Shown here one piece after another: positions 33,099 through 45,129 of a DNA stretch of 64,000 nucleotides. The DNA is taken from the NCBI GenBank assembly GCA_033065855.1, contig JAVXUO010002345.1:434001-498000 (forward strand). Direction: 5' to 3'. Source of the stretch: Escallonia rubra. Lineage: Eukaryota > Streptophyta > Magnoliopsida > Escalloniales > Escalloniaceae. Position 1 is the first letter of the stretch. Every line of letters begins with the position of its first letter. The translations under genes and the position numbers were made by a program. The notes below the pieces were generated by a model, which worked only from the letters and a program-made list of their open reading frames with translations, was not told the origin of the DNA and did no database searches.

Positions 33099-33539
33099 TT
33101 GGTATCAGAGCATGATTACTTGTTGATTCGCCTTTAACATGCTAGTATAATTATGTGCATGTTGCGATTTTTTCCGAATACATGATCGAGACCCATTACA
33201 AAAATTCAAAATTTATTGAGCATGTTTTCTAAAAAATAATTATATGGTTTTGTTCTCCTATGGTTGAGGATGAACTTCATAAAATTTCGTCATTTTTGGA
33301 TGCATGGTTTGTGAGAAATCACGATTTTATCTTTTCAAGAAAACTGTGTTTTTTTCGAGTTTTAGGACTCAAATTCGGAGCATGATATTCAGTTTTTATC
33401 ATGATCAGTTGATACATAATTAATCTATGTCGCATATGCTTTCCAACGATATATCGTACGCATTATTTGGCTTAAAAACGAGAGAGATGTGGCTTTCGAA
33501 AGTTGGCATCGCGACATGGCGGCGCTGAAAAAAATTAGG

Positions 33540-33790
33540 GTTTAACGAAGAAGATGAACAGTGTTACACGCGTGCCACGCTCCCAAGCCGAGCCGCAGAT
33601 GCGCTCCACTCGCCAAGACGCGCCGCACGCGCGAGTCACGCGCCGAGTCAGCCGAACACACGCCGCACGCGCGCCAAGCCGCGCCGTGACGAGTCGTCAC
33701 GCGCCAGCCAAGTCTGCTGTCCCACGCGCCCCAGGCGCGGCTGAGTCTACGCGCCACTTGCGCGCGTGTATGCCATGCGCCTTCACCAGA
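33540..33790 (+). repeat. GC-rich island in the copia leader
   Basis: About 250 bp is dense in CpG and built of CGCCGCACGCGCG / ACGCGCC-type words, set in AT-rich DNA. It lies between the primer-binding site and gag. The overlapping Arg/Ala/His-rich frames on both strands come from this composition and are not supported as genes. Confidence 0.7.
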
Positions 33791-34909
33791 AGCTCCAGAT
33801 TGAGTCCCACGCACAGTGGTGGCACGTGGAAGAGCGTGCGACGTGTTTTTTGGTCGGTGTTTGTCACCGTCGACGAGTGGAGCTCAACCATGGCCCGCTG
33901 ATTTTTTCTATGGTGTTTAAATTTTACCTTTATACCCTCTGTGTGTGTTCTGTTTAATTTTTAAACGACTTTTTCTATTGAAATTAGGTTTAAAAATTTG
34001 TTTTATAGACACATAATTTTTTCTTTAAATTCAGAGGGTATATTAGGGTTAAATTTATTATTTTTCATCTTTTAAAAATTATCTCTCATTTTTGGGCTAT
34101 TTGTGAGTATTTTTGTGATATTTTTTATGGTCCCAAAAATTACGAATAATGTGTAAATAAATATTTTTACACTTTATGGGTAGCAATAAATATTTTTGGA
34201 GAGTTATATGACCTAGATAAATTCTGTTTTAATTATTTGCCTTGATTAGTATTATGGCTTAAATATGCTTTTGCATGAGGTATTTTTTGTTGGGTTTTTG
34301 GTAAGCCCACACCTTATTAAACCAATTTTTATTTTCAAGGCCTTAACGCCCGTTTTTCTTGGGAGGAGAATGTGGCCTATTTATTCATTTTATTACCCTT
34401 TAACTTGTTATTTGAGCATGCTAATTTTAGGTTAAATGGATGGATATTAGATTGGCATTCTAAAGAAACTTATGTTTAATGTGTTTACTCTTATTTTAAG
34501 AAAATCCTTTTGAGAATAATGTGTTGTGCGGCATCTCCATTTGTTTTATTGGAGTAGTTTGTACGCACATTATTCAAGCCAGAATTTTCTTAGCATAAGT
34601 TATTAGAATGTCAATAGGGCTCAATGGAGTCCTTGCACACTTAATTGCATGGTGCAATCTTATATTGTTCTAAATTATCATGTGGATGATTTATTATATT
34701 GTGGCTTATATGATGATGGAATTTATTGCGCAAAATTACTTGAAAAATATTTTTCCCAACTCACATACATGGGAGATGATTACGAGCTTAGCAGATTTTC
34801 GATTTCATGATGTGAGGAAGGATTATGTTTTTCATTTGAATTTTTTGAAATAAATAAAAGGATGTATAATTAATGTCTTTTCCTTGCGCAATCTAATGTA
34901 GTGAATATA

Positions 34910-35740
34910 ATGGCCACCAAGAATGTCATAGCTGATCTCGTTAAGGGTGAGAAACTTAACGAAGATAATTATGACGTTTGGCACAAAAAGATGAAATTCA
35001 TGCTGAACGAACAAGAGCTCGAGGAGTACTTGACCAAGGAAATGGTCGCGCCAACTGAGGCGCAACCCCTAAGAGACCACACTGCCTACCAGAAGTTGAA
35101 TCAGAAAGATCGTAGTGTGCGCTACACCTTGTTGATCAGCTTGCAAAATGATCTAATTGGGCAGTATGATGAATTTCCAACTTGCAAAGTTTTATGGGAT
35201 CAGCTCAAGTTCTCTTTTGGTGGAACCTCAACCACGCGGCTTCGTAGCCTTGTGATCAAGTTTGAGGAGTACACAAAAGACCCTAAGCATACCATGAGTG
35301 AGCATCTAAGGGTGATGTCCAATATGATTGGTAAGCTGAGGGATACTGGACATGCGCTCACAGATGAGCAGCAAGTCAGAGCTGTCATAAGGTCCCTTCC
35401 TGCCTCATGGGCCAATATGAAACAGATATTGACCCACAGTGAAAACATCAAGAACTTTTCTGATGTTTCACAACATGTCATCCTTGAGGCCGAAACTCGA
35501 GACGCTGACAAGACTCTAACTTATGTCGCCCAAGAGGGATCGCGTAATGCAAATGGCAAGCACGGAAGACAAAGTAAGAAAGGCAAGAGAGGCGAGGCTA
35601 GCATTTCTGCGCCAAAAGAAGGGAAAATGAAATGCAAGAGAGGAAAACGTGGTGGGAAAAAGGATCTGTCTAAAGTTAAATGCTTCAACTATTAATAGAA
35701 AGGACACTTCGCTCGTGATTGCACTGAGCCGAAGAAGGTA
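34910..35740 (+). pseudogene. gag region of the second copia element
   Basis: It starts MATKNVIADLVKGEKLN with the EDNYDVWHKKMKFML signature of copia gag (UBN2-type). It then has a basic Lys/Arg/Gly-rich tail and a zinc-knuckle-like KCFNY…HFARDC. It is part of a broken fossil. Confidence 0.85.
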
Positions 35741-35779
35741 CTTTTTGAATCTCTCTCTCAGTTATATGTTTCATCACAT

Positions 35780-38700
35780 GTGATGGTTGTTCATTCACAA
35801 CCTGTGTGGTTTGTGGATACAGGTGCAACAAAACATGTAGCACGTGATCGAGAGGGGTTCGTAGATTACCACCGGATTCCAGTAGGAAGCAAACATATCT
35901 TCATGGGAAACAATAGCTCCAAGGAGGTGCTAGGGTTTGGTTCTTACCAGCTCAAGTTGCGCACTGGGCACACATTGATTCTTGAGGATGTGCGATATGC
36001 ACCAACTGTTCGGCTTAATCTACTTTCAGTTACTGCTTTATTAGACAGTGGTTTTTCCTTTATTTTTAGGGGTAATATGTTGGACATCTTTTTGGATGAT
36101 GTTTTGTTCGGACATGGTTTTCGCATGGATAGTCTTTTTCATTTGGATTTAATTGATTCTCAGTTATCTTATTCTTATGTTGTGAATGATAATATAATGA
36201 ATGATTCTACCACCTGGCATGCGAGGCTGGGCCACATAGGCCAAGATAGAATGACTCGTTTGGTTAGAGAAGGCCTTTTAGGCCCACTCGCAAAAGTCAA
36301 TCTACAAACTTGTGAGGCTTGTTTGGCCGGTAAAGCATGCAGGAAGCCTTTTGGAAAGGCTGTGAGAGCAACTCAACCACTTGAGCTAGTTCACTCTGAC
36401 ATATGTGGACCTATGAGTGTAAAGGCAGGCCATGGCGCCTCTTATTTCCTTACACTGATAGACGATTATACGCGATATGGTTATGTGTATCTGATATCTC
36501 ACCGCTATGAAGCTTTGGACTGTTTCAAACGCTTTGTAGCAGAGGTTGAGAATCAGAAATAGAAGAATTTAAAAACTCTTCGCACTGACTGGGGACGCGA
36601 ATATTTGTTAGATCACTTCAAATAGTTTTGTGAGGAAAAGGGGATACGCATGCAACTTACTATTCCTAATACTCCACAACAAAATGGTGTTGTGGAAAGA
36701 AGGAATAGAACATTGTTAGACATGGTTAGGTCTATGATGGCGCAAGCAAACCTTCCAATATTTTTTGGGGGGATGCCCTTTTGACTGCAGCCTATATACT
36801 TAATCGTGTGCCTTCACAGCCAGTCAAATCCACCCGTTATGAGCTTTGGAATGGCCAAAAGCCAAATTTGGATAACTTGCGCCCATGGGGCTTAGCAGGT
36901 TATGTTCGCAGTACTTCTCATAAGTATGGGAAACTAGGGCCTAGAGCAAAGAAGAGTATCTTTCTAAGGTATTCTGAAAACTCTAAAGGCTATGTGATGT
37001 ATGGTGAACATCCAAATGGTGGAAGGACTGAAATAGAGTCTCGTGATGTCGATTTCATAGAGAGTGATTTTCCTAGCATTGGAGACGCGAGTAAGAATCT
37101 TGACCTCTATGAGTTAGAGGAGGTTGAACTCACTTTACCATCTCCAAGCGAAGGTGGGAATTAGTTCATCATCCAGTTGTCGCTGAAGATAGTGTAAGTG
37201 ACCTTCAACCTAGTGGGAGTATCCCAGACAGTTGAAGCGCACCACAAGGACCATTAGGTCAACAAGATTCTCAACTGCGTAGAGATGCACAAGGAAGAGT
37301 TCCATATCGTTGTTTTGAGATTGACGGAGAAATTCTTATGTGCACTCCAAATGATGAAGACGAGCCTACTTTTGTGGAAGAAGCCTTATCTTCATCTGCT
37401 AGTAATGAGTGGATGGCTGCAATGAAGGATGAGTTGATCTCAATGGAAAAGAATCAGGTCTGGGAGTTGATTGACCTTCCGCCAGGGCGCAAGACTATTG
37501 GAAACAAGTGGGTTTTAAAAGTCAAGCGCAAGGCAGATGGGTCAATTGACAAGTATAAGGCACGTCTTGTGGCGAAAAGCTATACCCAATTGCGGGGTGT
37601 GGACTATAAAGACACTTTCTCACTAGTGGTGAGATTTGCTTCAATTCGCCTGATCCTAGCTATTCTCGCCCAGCAAGATTTAGAACTTTTTCATATGGAT
37701 GTTAAGACTGTGTTTCTCAATGGAGAACTAGACGAAGAGATTTATATGGCTCAACCCGAGGGTTTTGAAGTCAAAGGACATGAGTGCAAAGTTTTCCGTC
37801 TCAAACGTTCTATATATGGTCTCAAACAATCGTCTAGGCAGTGGTACTTTAGGTTTCATCATGCCATTACCTCTATAGGTTTTGAAATGATTGAACAAGA
37901 CCATTGCGTTTACATAAAACGATCTAAGAAAAATATTCTAATCATTTCTTTGTATGTGGATGACATTCTTTTAGCTGGGAATGACATGAGTTCCATTGTC
38001 ACCACTAAGCAGTGGTTGTCCTCAACTTTTGAGATGAAGGACATGGGAGAAGCTAATTATGTGCTCGGGGTTAAAATCGTACGTGATCGTTTAAAGAGAC
38101 TTCTCGGTTTGTCTCAAGAGACATACATCAAGAAAGTCATTGAACGATTTCATACGCATAACTCAAAACCCATAGACACTCCAATGGACAAGGCGTGTAC
38201 TTTGACCACAGACCAATGCCCAAAGAATGATGAGGAAAAGAATCGGATGTCCAAAGTGCCTTACGCGGCTGCAGTAGGAAGTCTGATGTATGATATGCTG
38301 TGTATGCGTCCAGACATCTACTATGTTGTTGGACTGGTGAGTCGTTATCAGAGTAATCCTGGACCCACTCATTGGAATGCGGTGAAGAGGATCCTTCGAT
38401 ACTTACATGGAACCGCTGATCTCGTCTTATGTTATCATGGTGGAGACTTGAGACTGAGAGGATTGGGGCGCTGATAGAGATGAGCGCGCATATCCACTTC
38501 AGGTGGAGCTATCTCTTAGTACAACAAGAAAAAGTCTTGCATCGCCCTATCCACGATGGATTCAGAGTATGTTGCTTGTTCAGCAGCAGTCCAGGAATCT
38601 GTTTGGTTGAGGTCATTCATACAGGCTCTAGGGGTTACAGCTCATATAGATGAAGTTGTCGCTGTTCACTGTGAAAATATAGCTACCCTAGATTTTGTAA

Positions 38701-38895
38701 AGGACCCCAAATATCATGGGAAGGCTAAACGCATTAGCCTTCGTTATCACTTCATTAGAACTTTAGTTGAGCAAGGAGAGGTGTCCATGAAGCATATACC
38801 TACTGGCAGAATGGTGGTTGATCCTTTGACCAAGCCTATTGCTAGAGATGTTTTCCTTTCTCACATTAGGAGTATGGGACTCCGTAGGTTTTGAT
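35780..38895 (+). pseudogene. pol region of the second copia element
   Basis: The parts in order are: protease (VWFVDTGATKHVARD, about 35805); GAG-pre-integrase (TTWHARLGHIG, CEACLAGKACRKPFG); integrase core (LELVHSDICGPM, LIDDYTRYGYVYL, TPQQNGVVERRNRT near 36670); reverse transcriptase (WVLKVKRKADGSIDKYKARL, FHMDVKTVFLNGELDEEIY, LYVDDILLAG, 37430-38160); and RNase H (DSEYVACSAAVQESVWL, GRMVVDPLTKPI, to 38895). Broken, with several breaks. Confidence 0.88.
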
Positions 38896-39982
38896 ATGTT
38901 TATGACATCTTATGTACTTGACATTTATTATACTAAATTTTCATTCCTTGATTTGAGTTTATTTTGGAATGAATGGATAATCTTTGTGATTACATATGCA
39001 TCCTTATTGAAAGTGTCACCAGGCTCGAATTGACCCACTCACACGGGCAATTCACCTTGGCGCTAAGATAGTGAGCAAGATGAGACATAATTGTCTTAGG
39101 CGCCAAGTGGGCGAATAAGATGATACAGTTTGTAATGCAAACATGTCGCCTTAGTTAGAGCTAAGATGAGATCTAAAAATGTAGGTCAATCATAGAGTAT
39201 CTCCACAACTCTATGTAGCCTGTTTATAGCCGAATGTGAGATTTCAGGCAGGCACTATGAGAGTGACTGGGCTGAAAAACTCAGGTTAGACGCTTATACA
39301 GCGACTAGACTTAGATTCGTATGGCGTATTTCATTATACATTTATGTGACACGCCCTTGCGGGTTACGCCATAGCATGCAAATCATATTGCATGTGCTAA
39401 ATGCAGACCGACAGTGGGAGTGATGAATGAATCCCTGCTTTGTCACTGTGTGAGCCACTTGGATCGAAATACTTTTGATCTTATGTAGTACCCTTCTCAC
39501 CTTAGACTATGTCATGAAGAGGATACTCAATGTCGCTACTTTAGCATGTACCCTTGGATCATGGATGATGCGGTCTCGCGGGGCATGTCTAGGAAAGCGG
39601 TTGGGTCTAATTGGAATGACACGAGGGCTTTGGGAAGAAAGTTCAATATTACACCATGTTGTGTGATTCATAGCCCGGGCGACTTTGTCGATTTTCGTTT
39701 GGATATGAGTCATGAATACATAACATACGAAAGGTTTAACACTGCTCATTATGAGGGATTTGAGAGTGTTTAATCTTGTGTATTTGAACTATTTGGGGTA
39801 CATACGAGATTTTATTGGACTGATGTATTGTGTTTGTTTGGTGATAACTTAATACAGTACTCCTCAACTAGACATCCTTTCTCGTAGGTTGCACGTTCCA
39901 TTTCTTGTATGAGGAGATGAGTGGATGAGAGATAAAAAGGGACTGTACGATTTATTTGCCCTGTGTGTGGGCGAGTGGGAGC
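38896..39982 (+). other. Non-coding 3' region of the second copia element
   Basis: About 1.1 kb lies between the RNase H end and the polypurine tract. No conserved domain is visible in any frame. Confidence 0.5.
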
Positions 39983-40100
39983 TGTTAATAAATTGGGTCA
40001 ATGGACCCATTATCCGCCCACTAACAGATAATGTGTATTTGTTAGTCTGGATAATTACAGTTAATTAGAGGGGTGTTCTGTAGTGGACGATGAAAAAAAT

Positions 40101-40150
40101 GGCCGTCCACGCTCGCGATCTAACCGTCCACATCTCACGCGTGGACGGCC
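40101..40150. repeat. Short perfect inverted repeat
   Basis: GGCCGTCCACGC (40101-40112) and GCGTGGACGGCC (40139-40150) are exact reverse complements around a 26-nt loop. TCGCGATC and GATCGCG next to them pair in an overlapping way. It lies just right of the copia boundary. Confidence 0.8.
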
Positions 40151-40464
40151 AGATCGCGCTCGGTACAATTACCAACACTACGTCTTTATGCACCATTACC
40201 ACCACTATTAAGACCTTTCAGCAACGGCCGCGGCTGCCACGGCCGCCATTATTACTCCATCATTATTGCCACCACCACCATTAACACAGTTTTGACAAAA
40301 AAAGATTATGAAGTATATAAAACCATAATTTTGCTAGATGGATAATTTTTAACGGGAACAATTTCCAGACATTTACTTTTGGTTTATCAAACATGTTAAA
40401 TTCACTTGCTTAAACTTTTCAGTTTTACAAATTTAGGAGCTTTATGTTTAGCATTTTTGTTTTG
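40151..40464. other. Intergenic, nothing recognised
   Basis: The stretch has a CCA/CAC-rich patch at 40190-40290, then AT-rich DNA. No gene. Confidence 0.4.
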
Positions 40465-40660
40465 TGCTTTCATTTTTATGATTTTCGTATCCAGTTAGAA
40501 AATACACTCATGTTCCTTTTATTATTTTCACCAAAAAAAATTTAACTACTTTTTTTGACATTAGGTTGAGTTTGGGCAGAAAAAGTTAAAAACGCATTTG
40601 AGGTGTTTTCACTTTTTTGTCACTATTTGAGTAATTCCATTCAAAACGTACACAAAAAAA
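40465..40660 (-). repeat. Dispersed repeat, copy B (inverted relative to copy A)
   Basis: The reverse complement matches 520-725 in order and spacing, with scattered differences. See copy A for the shared landmarks. Confidence 0.6.
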
Positions 40661-40954
40661 AATACACATACACAAAAATGGTAAACATACACAAAAAAAA
40701 ATATTTTTTTATCATTATTGTAACAAAAAAAAGGGATAATTACAGCAATGTCCCTGAGATTAGGGTGAAATTACAGTCAAGGATAGTAAGTTTCGAAATT
40801 TAACATACCGTGATAAAAAACTTTGAAAATGTATCAGTCGTGTCCATCCATCTCAGATTCGTTAAAGGAATGTACTTTTTTGGCTGATGTCATCTATGTG
40901 TATATTCTAAATGGCAATATTATCCTTATACCATATATATACATATACACTGTA

Positions 40955-40985
40955 CTAGTATTGAGCACGTGCGTTGCACGTAAAT
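40955..40985 (-). mobile_element. Helitron-like 3' end, minus strand
   Basis: The minus strand reads ACGTGCAACGCACGT, a perfect 6-bp stem with an AAC loop, then GCTCAATA, CTAG and T. This matches the Helitron 3' layout. The body would extend to higher coordinates; the 5' end was not found. Confidence 0.5.
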
Positions 40986-42769
40986 ATAATCGGGAGTAAT
41001 TTTTGAATTGATATCATTAATTTTTTTGGAATTAAAATAATATAATATAATTATTTTCATATTTCTTTTTGGACTTGTTTTAGAATAAATGTATATATGA
41101 TATTCGCAATTATAATCCATTCAATGTTTGAAAATCTTCTTTCTAAGTTTCTGGATTGAAAAAAATGTTTGATGATACTGCTGAAAAGAAAAGTAAACAG
41201 AGAAATTAAAAGAATGAATCTACGTCTTATATTTTTGTAATCAGTTAAATTGTTTTGTGGTATACATTTAAGAATTGTAATTTTCAAGAACACGTGTGTA
41301 ACTGAATAGATTTTCAGTTCAAATTGACGTCATATTTAAGCCTTATTTTTACCCCCATTTTTATGCATATTTAACCCTTTTTTTTTTTTTGTTTTTCTAA
41401 TAGTCTTTTGTTTCTTAACTGATATTTCATGTATTTCAATTTTTTTGTTTTGCTTTTGTTTTTTAGTTTGTCAATTGGTTAATTGTTTGCTAACCTAAAA
41501 ATGTAACGAAAAATAATCACAGTTCTCACTACCCAATTCATGTTCAATATTTATTTCATTTCAACTAAATAAGCAATGGAGTAATAAAGAAGTTTCTTTG
41601 TTTTGTTTTTCTTTCTCATATGACTTTTCATTTCCTAATGTTTATAATTAGATTCATTATCCAATGTTCATTTATTTTCAACCAAATTTAATAAGGAGTA
41701 ATAAATGGAGGGCAAAAGTGTTATTGATATAGTGGCGGTGGTGGCAACAGCGCCGAAAAGGTGTCAATGGTGGCAATAACGGTGCATGAAGACGTGGTGT
41801 TAGTAATTGTGATGATAGCGATAGGCGATGACATGACGGTCATGGCGGTGGTTATAGTGTGGTGGATCTTTATGTGATTTTGGCGTAAATAGACGTAGTG
41901 ACAACGACGAAGGTATGGTGGAGGTGGAGGTGGAGGTGGCGGTGGCAGTGTCCTTGTGATATTATTGGTGGTAGTGGTAATAGTGGTTAGGTCTTGGTAA
42001 TTATGGTAGTGGTAGTAAAAGGAAATAATGGTTGTGGACTACAACCATTAAAAATATGTTAATTATCATATTTTTTTATATAAAAATATGTTAAATAACT
42101 TTAGTCATGCCATTTAGAATTAAGTGATGAACATTAAGTAAGTCCATCATGACTTAAAATTTTAGTCTATTTTTTGTAAGAATTAATTTTTTAAGTGATA
42201 CAAGGTTTAGCGTTATCAAACGCACTTAATTGAAAATCATTAAAAATTTTAAGTTTTAAGTACTTAATTGCGTTATCAAACACACCCCTTGAAAAAGTTA
42301 TTGTACCATAAGCACGAATGTGAGATTGTACGTGCGTTTAATTTAAATAAGTAATAAACAACTTTTGTAGGTGGGTGAAAATAACTTTTCAATAATTTAT
42401 TTGTTTATTATAGTTATTTATAAATGAAAGTTATGTTAACATTACCTTTTAAACGGATATAGAAATTTGTTTATTAAATGTCTTTTATGATTATTTTGTC
42501 ATAATGGAGCTGATTTAAGCACTTTTTATTCAATCACTTTTTGTAACTTTAAGCTAGTTTATAACTACTAAACAACACAATAATTCTGCTTATAGTAAAT
42601 TAAATCTGAATTTGAAAAACTGATTAAGATTTAAGCTAAAATATGCTTTCTAAAATCAATCCCAATCAGAGTCTTGGTATTATCAAATACACTTAATTAA
42701 AAAGTACTCAAAATTTTAAATTTTTTTAAGTGATTGATAATTAAGCCTCAGAGAGGCGACTGTACCGAA
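40986..42769. other. Spacer with GGT-rich tract and MITE-like words
   Basis: 41730-41990 is a degenerate GGTGGC/GGTGGT tract. 'gttatcaaacgcacttaatt' phrases recur near 42205, 42265 and 42680 in the style of plant MITE ends, but I could not delimit an element. A small palindrome, TAATGGTTGT…ACAACCATTA, lies at about 42027-42051. No gene. Confidence 0.4.
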
Positions 42770-43275
42770 AAATCATCTTCCCCAAAACTTTCTCCCTCCT
42801 TGTCCCGTCTTCGTCGCCACCGCCGGGTTTTTCGACGGGCGAGACGTGGTAGTTTAGTTGATGTTTAGGTTGAGACTTCATGTGAGATCTTGGGGGGTTT
42901 GGTGAGCTAGACAGTGTTGCCGTCGTCGCGCCGGATAGTTTTGATTAGGTTTGATTCTCCTTATTTTTTGGTGCTGGAGATTGGTGGGTAAAAGATGAAA
43001 GGAAAGTTGTCGGGTCCTGGTTGCTTTGGCTTCTTGGGATTGGTTGTGGTGGCTTTGAGTGAAGCTTGATTCGATGGTCGGGGTTCGCCGTCTGGCTATC
43101 TTGGGTTAGAGATAGGTCGTATAGGGTTGTACCTATCGAATGAAGTTGTCATCCATTTTGCATGATTTATTAAGCTTGTTTTGTTTTGTAACCCGAGAGG
43201 CTAGGATGTTGGCCTTTTTTAATATCTTATTGGTATATATTTCTCATAATTCTCCAAAAAAAAAAAAAGATTAAT
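42770..43275 (+). repeat. Possible retroposed segment with A-tail
   Basis: A moderately GC stretch starts near 'ccgaaaaatcatcttccccaaaac' and ends in an A-run of about 13 (43256-43269). No frame resembles a known protein. The A-tail suggests a LINE or SINE 3' end or retroposed transcript, but no other hallmark is visible. Confidence 0.25.
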
Positions 43276-43479
43276 TATGTTATCAAACAAGGCTTAAGGC
43301 TCAGCACGGTTAAAAAAGTTAGATGGAGGAGGCACAAATAAAAGCGAGAGAAGCAAGACCTTGGATTGTTATCATCGTGGCATTTCAACCGTTGATTTGT
43401 TTTTTTAAATTTTTCTTCCACAACATCGTAAACCAAATTATTAAAAGGAAAAAACACAAAACCCCATATCCCCATTCTA

Positions 43480-43672
43480 TCCATTGTGTTGCTGCTGTGC
43501 ACTGTGCCTCGCCGCCCACGGCTGTTCACCTCGCTGCCGGCTGCTACTCCCGTCGCCGCCGTCTGCTGCTCCAGTTTCCACCGGCTGCTGCTCCCACCGT
43601 CGGGGCCGGCTCTTGGTCTCAGTGCTGCCGGCTGCTAGTCTGCTACTCTTGCCGCCGACCACCACCAGGTTC
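43480..43672 (+). other. Possible 5' untranslated exon of the APO2-like gene
   Basis: The segment is GC-rich with CTGCTGCC-type words, set in AT-rich DNA, and followed by CCACCACCAG/GTTCATT (a fair splice donor) and a CT run (43678-43692). Such segments often mark plant first exons. If it belongs to the gene at 47555, an intron of about 3.9 kb holding a LINE would follow. No transcript evidence is available. Confidence 0.28.
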
Positions 43673-44209
43673 ATTGCTCTCTCTCTCTCTCAATGTGAAA
43701 TCACTATGATTTTTGTACCAATATTGTGGAATTGGTTCGTAGTATCTGACTTCTAGGTGTTGTTGAGGGCGAATTTTGCATACTTATTCTGTAAAAAGAC
43801 GCGCACACGCGCTCTGGGTACATTTATTTAGTTTGAAGTATGTATGCCACGAGCTAATACCTGAAGTTTGTTGAAACTTGAAACAAAGATCTAGTAAATT
43901 GAAACCAAGTATGTACTGAGTAGACCGCAGACAAAGAAGAAGACGATAAGGAGGAATCTCTATCAGACATGGAGCCTATGGTTCCCTTTGAAGAAAGCAT
44001 TGGTGCCTTGGCTGTTACTGTTGATGAAGATGACAGTGTCATGTTCAAAGTACTCACTACTTCTCGTCGGATTTGACACTTTTTTCTCGTGTTTGAAGTT
44101 TTCCAACACTTTTTTCTAGTGTTTGAAGTTTGTTAAATTTCCGTATCCAAGAAATTTTTTAGGTGATTTTATTGGTTTAATGCAATAATATCTACTTATT
44201 ATTATTTTG

Positions 44210-44285
44210 CGCCTCTCTTCGAAAAGGTGTGCCCAGGCTCCAGGTATCCTTTGCGCCTTAGGTGCGCCTCTGCCTTTAATAAACA
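44210..44285. repeat. AGGCGC-type dispersed repeat fragment
   Basis: It reads TTTGCGCCTTAGGTGCGCCTCTGCC with a GTGCCCAGGCTCCAGG box. It is similar in words to 49120-49300 and 50465-50765. Confidence 0.45.
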
Positions 44286-45129
44286 ATGGGTATGTTAGTG
44301 TCATGCTATCTGATTAAAAACTTAGCCATGCCGAAATTTTGGGGTGGACATCGTTATGGTTTATGTTTGATGTCATTTTTCCGTATAGGTACTGTGGTAA
44401 TTTTGTGTGCAAATTTAACCATTTTAGTGTCGTAGTTGTGGGTAACATATCAGGAAGTTTGAAACCAAAGTGTAATAAGGCTTGCTAGAAGGAATTATGT
44501 ATCTCTCAATTTTAGGCAAAATTGGCCATCACTTTAGATAGAAATTTTGGAGATATGAATTTTGCTCAGAAGGGAAAGCTTTTAGTTAGTGGGGAACTTT
44601 GTTTCCGTTTTGGGATGTATTTTGCTAATTTAAGAAGATTGAGTATTTATTAATGGAAGCCTTAGGTATCAGAATATGTTCATTTTAAAACCCAAAATCG
44701 TTGTTTGTCCCGTGTGACTACCATTGACGATTAAGTATCATCATGGTTGATAATGTTTGTACTAATTATGATAGTTGTCACGTACCCCTCTGTTTAACAT
44801 GTAAACATTGAGTTTAGTCGTTGTTTACCATATCTTGACATGCAAATCAATACTTATTTACCTATGATTCTTTTTTGAACTGACTTCAATTTTTACATGT
44901 ATCTTCAATCTTAGGAATTCGAAAAATGTCAAAGGAGAAAATCCAGTGACACGGAGGGAGTAAGAGTGTGTGTGTCTACGCATGCACTTTTGTATGCATG
45001 TTGCAGGGATTATAGGGTATTCTCGCTTCGTATTTGACTAATATGTCAAAAGTCTGTCCATTAGAGCTCGTGTACAATCATCCTCTGCACTACCTATCCT
45101 TGTTGGTTGTCCAATTCTAAAGAGGGTGG

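Larger units (their letters stand above)
32643..40071 (+). mobile_element. Second Ty1/copia LTR retrotransposon, broken fossil
   Basis: The left LTR (32643-33098) starts TGTTAATAAATTGGG and ends ATTCAACA. It is followed by TGGTATCAGAGCATG (from 33100), the initiator-Met tRNA primer-binding site. The right LTR match is 39983-40071, preceded by a purine-rich tract (gggcgagtgggagc). Over the shared 89 bp the LTRs differ at only three sites, so this insertion is younger than the first copia element. Pol has the copia order. The element has several breaks. Long non-coding stretches precede gag (33100-34900) and follow pol (38900-39980). Confidence 0.93.

Noticed and set aside
33542-33957. Overlapping Arg/Ala-rich open frames on both strands
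   Set aside because: They are artefacts of the GC-rich island in the copia leader, with no domain and no codon signature.
43323-43756. Cys/Ala/Pro-rich frames near 43.5 kb
   Set aside because: Composition follows a GC-rich segment that more likely is untranslated; no family match.
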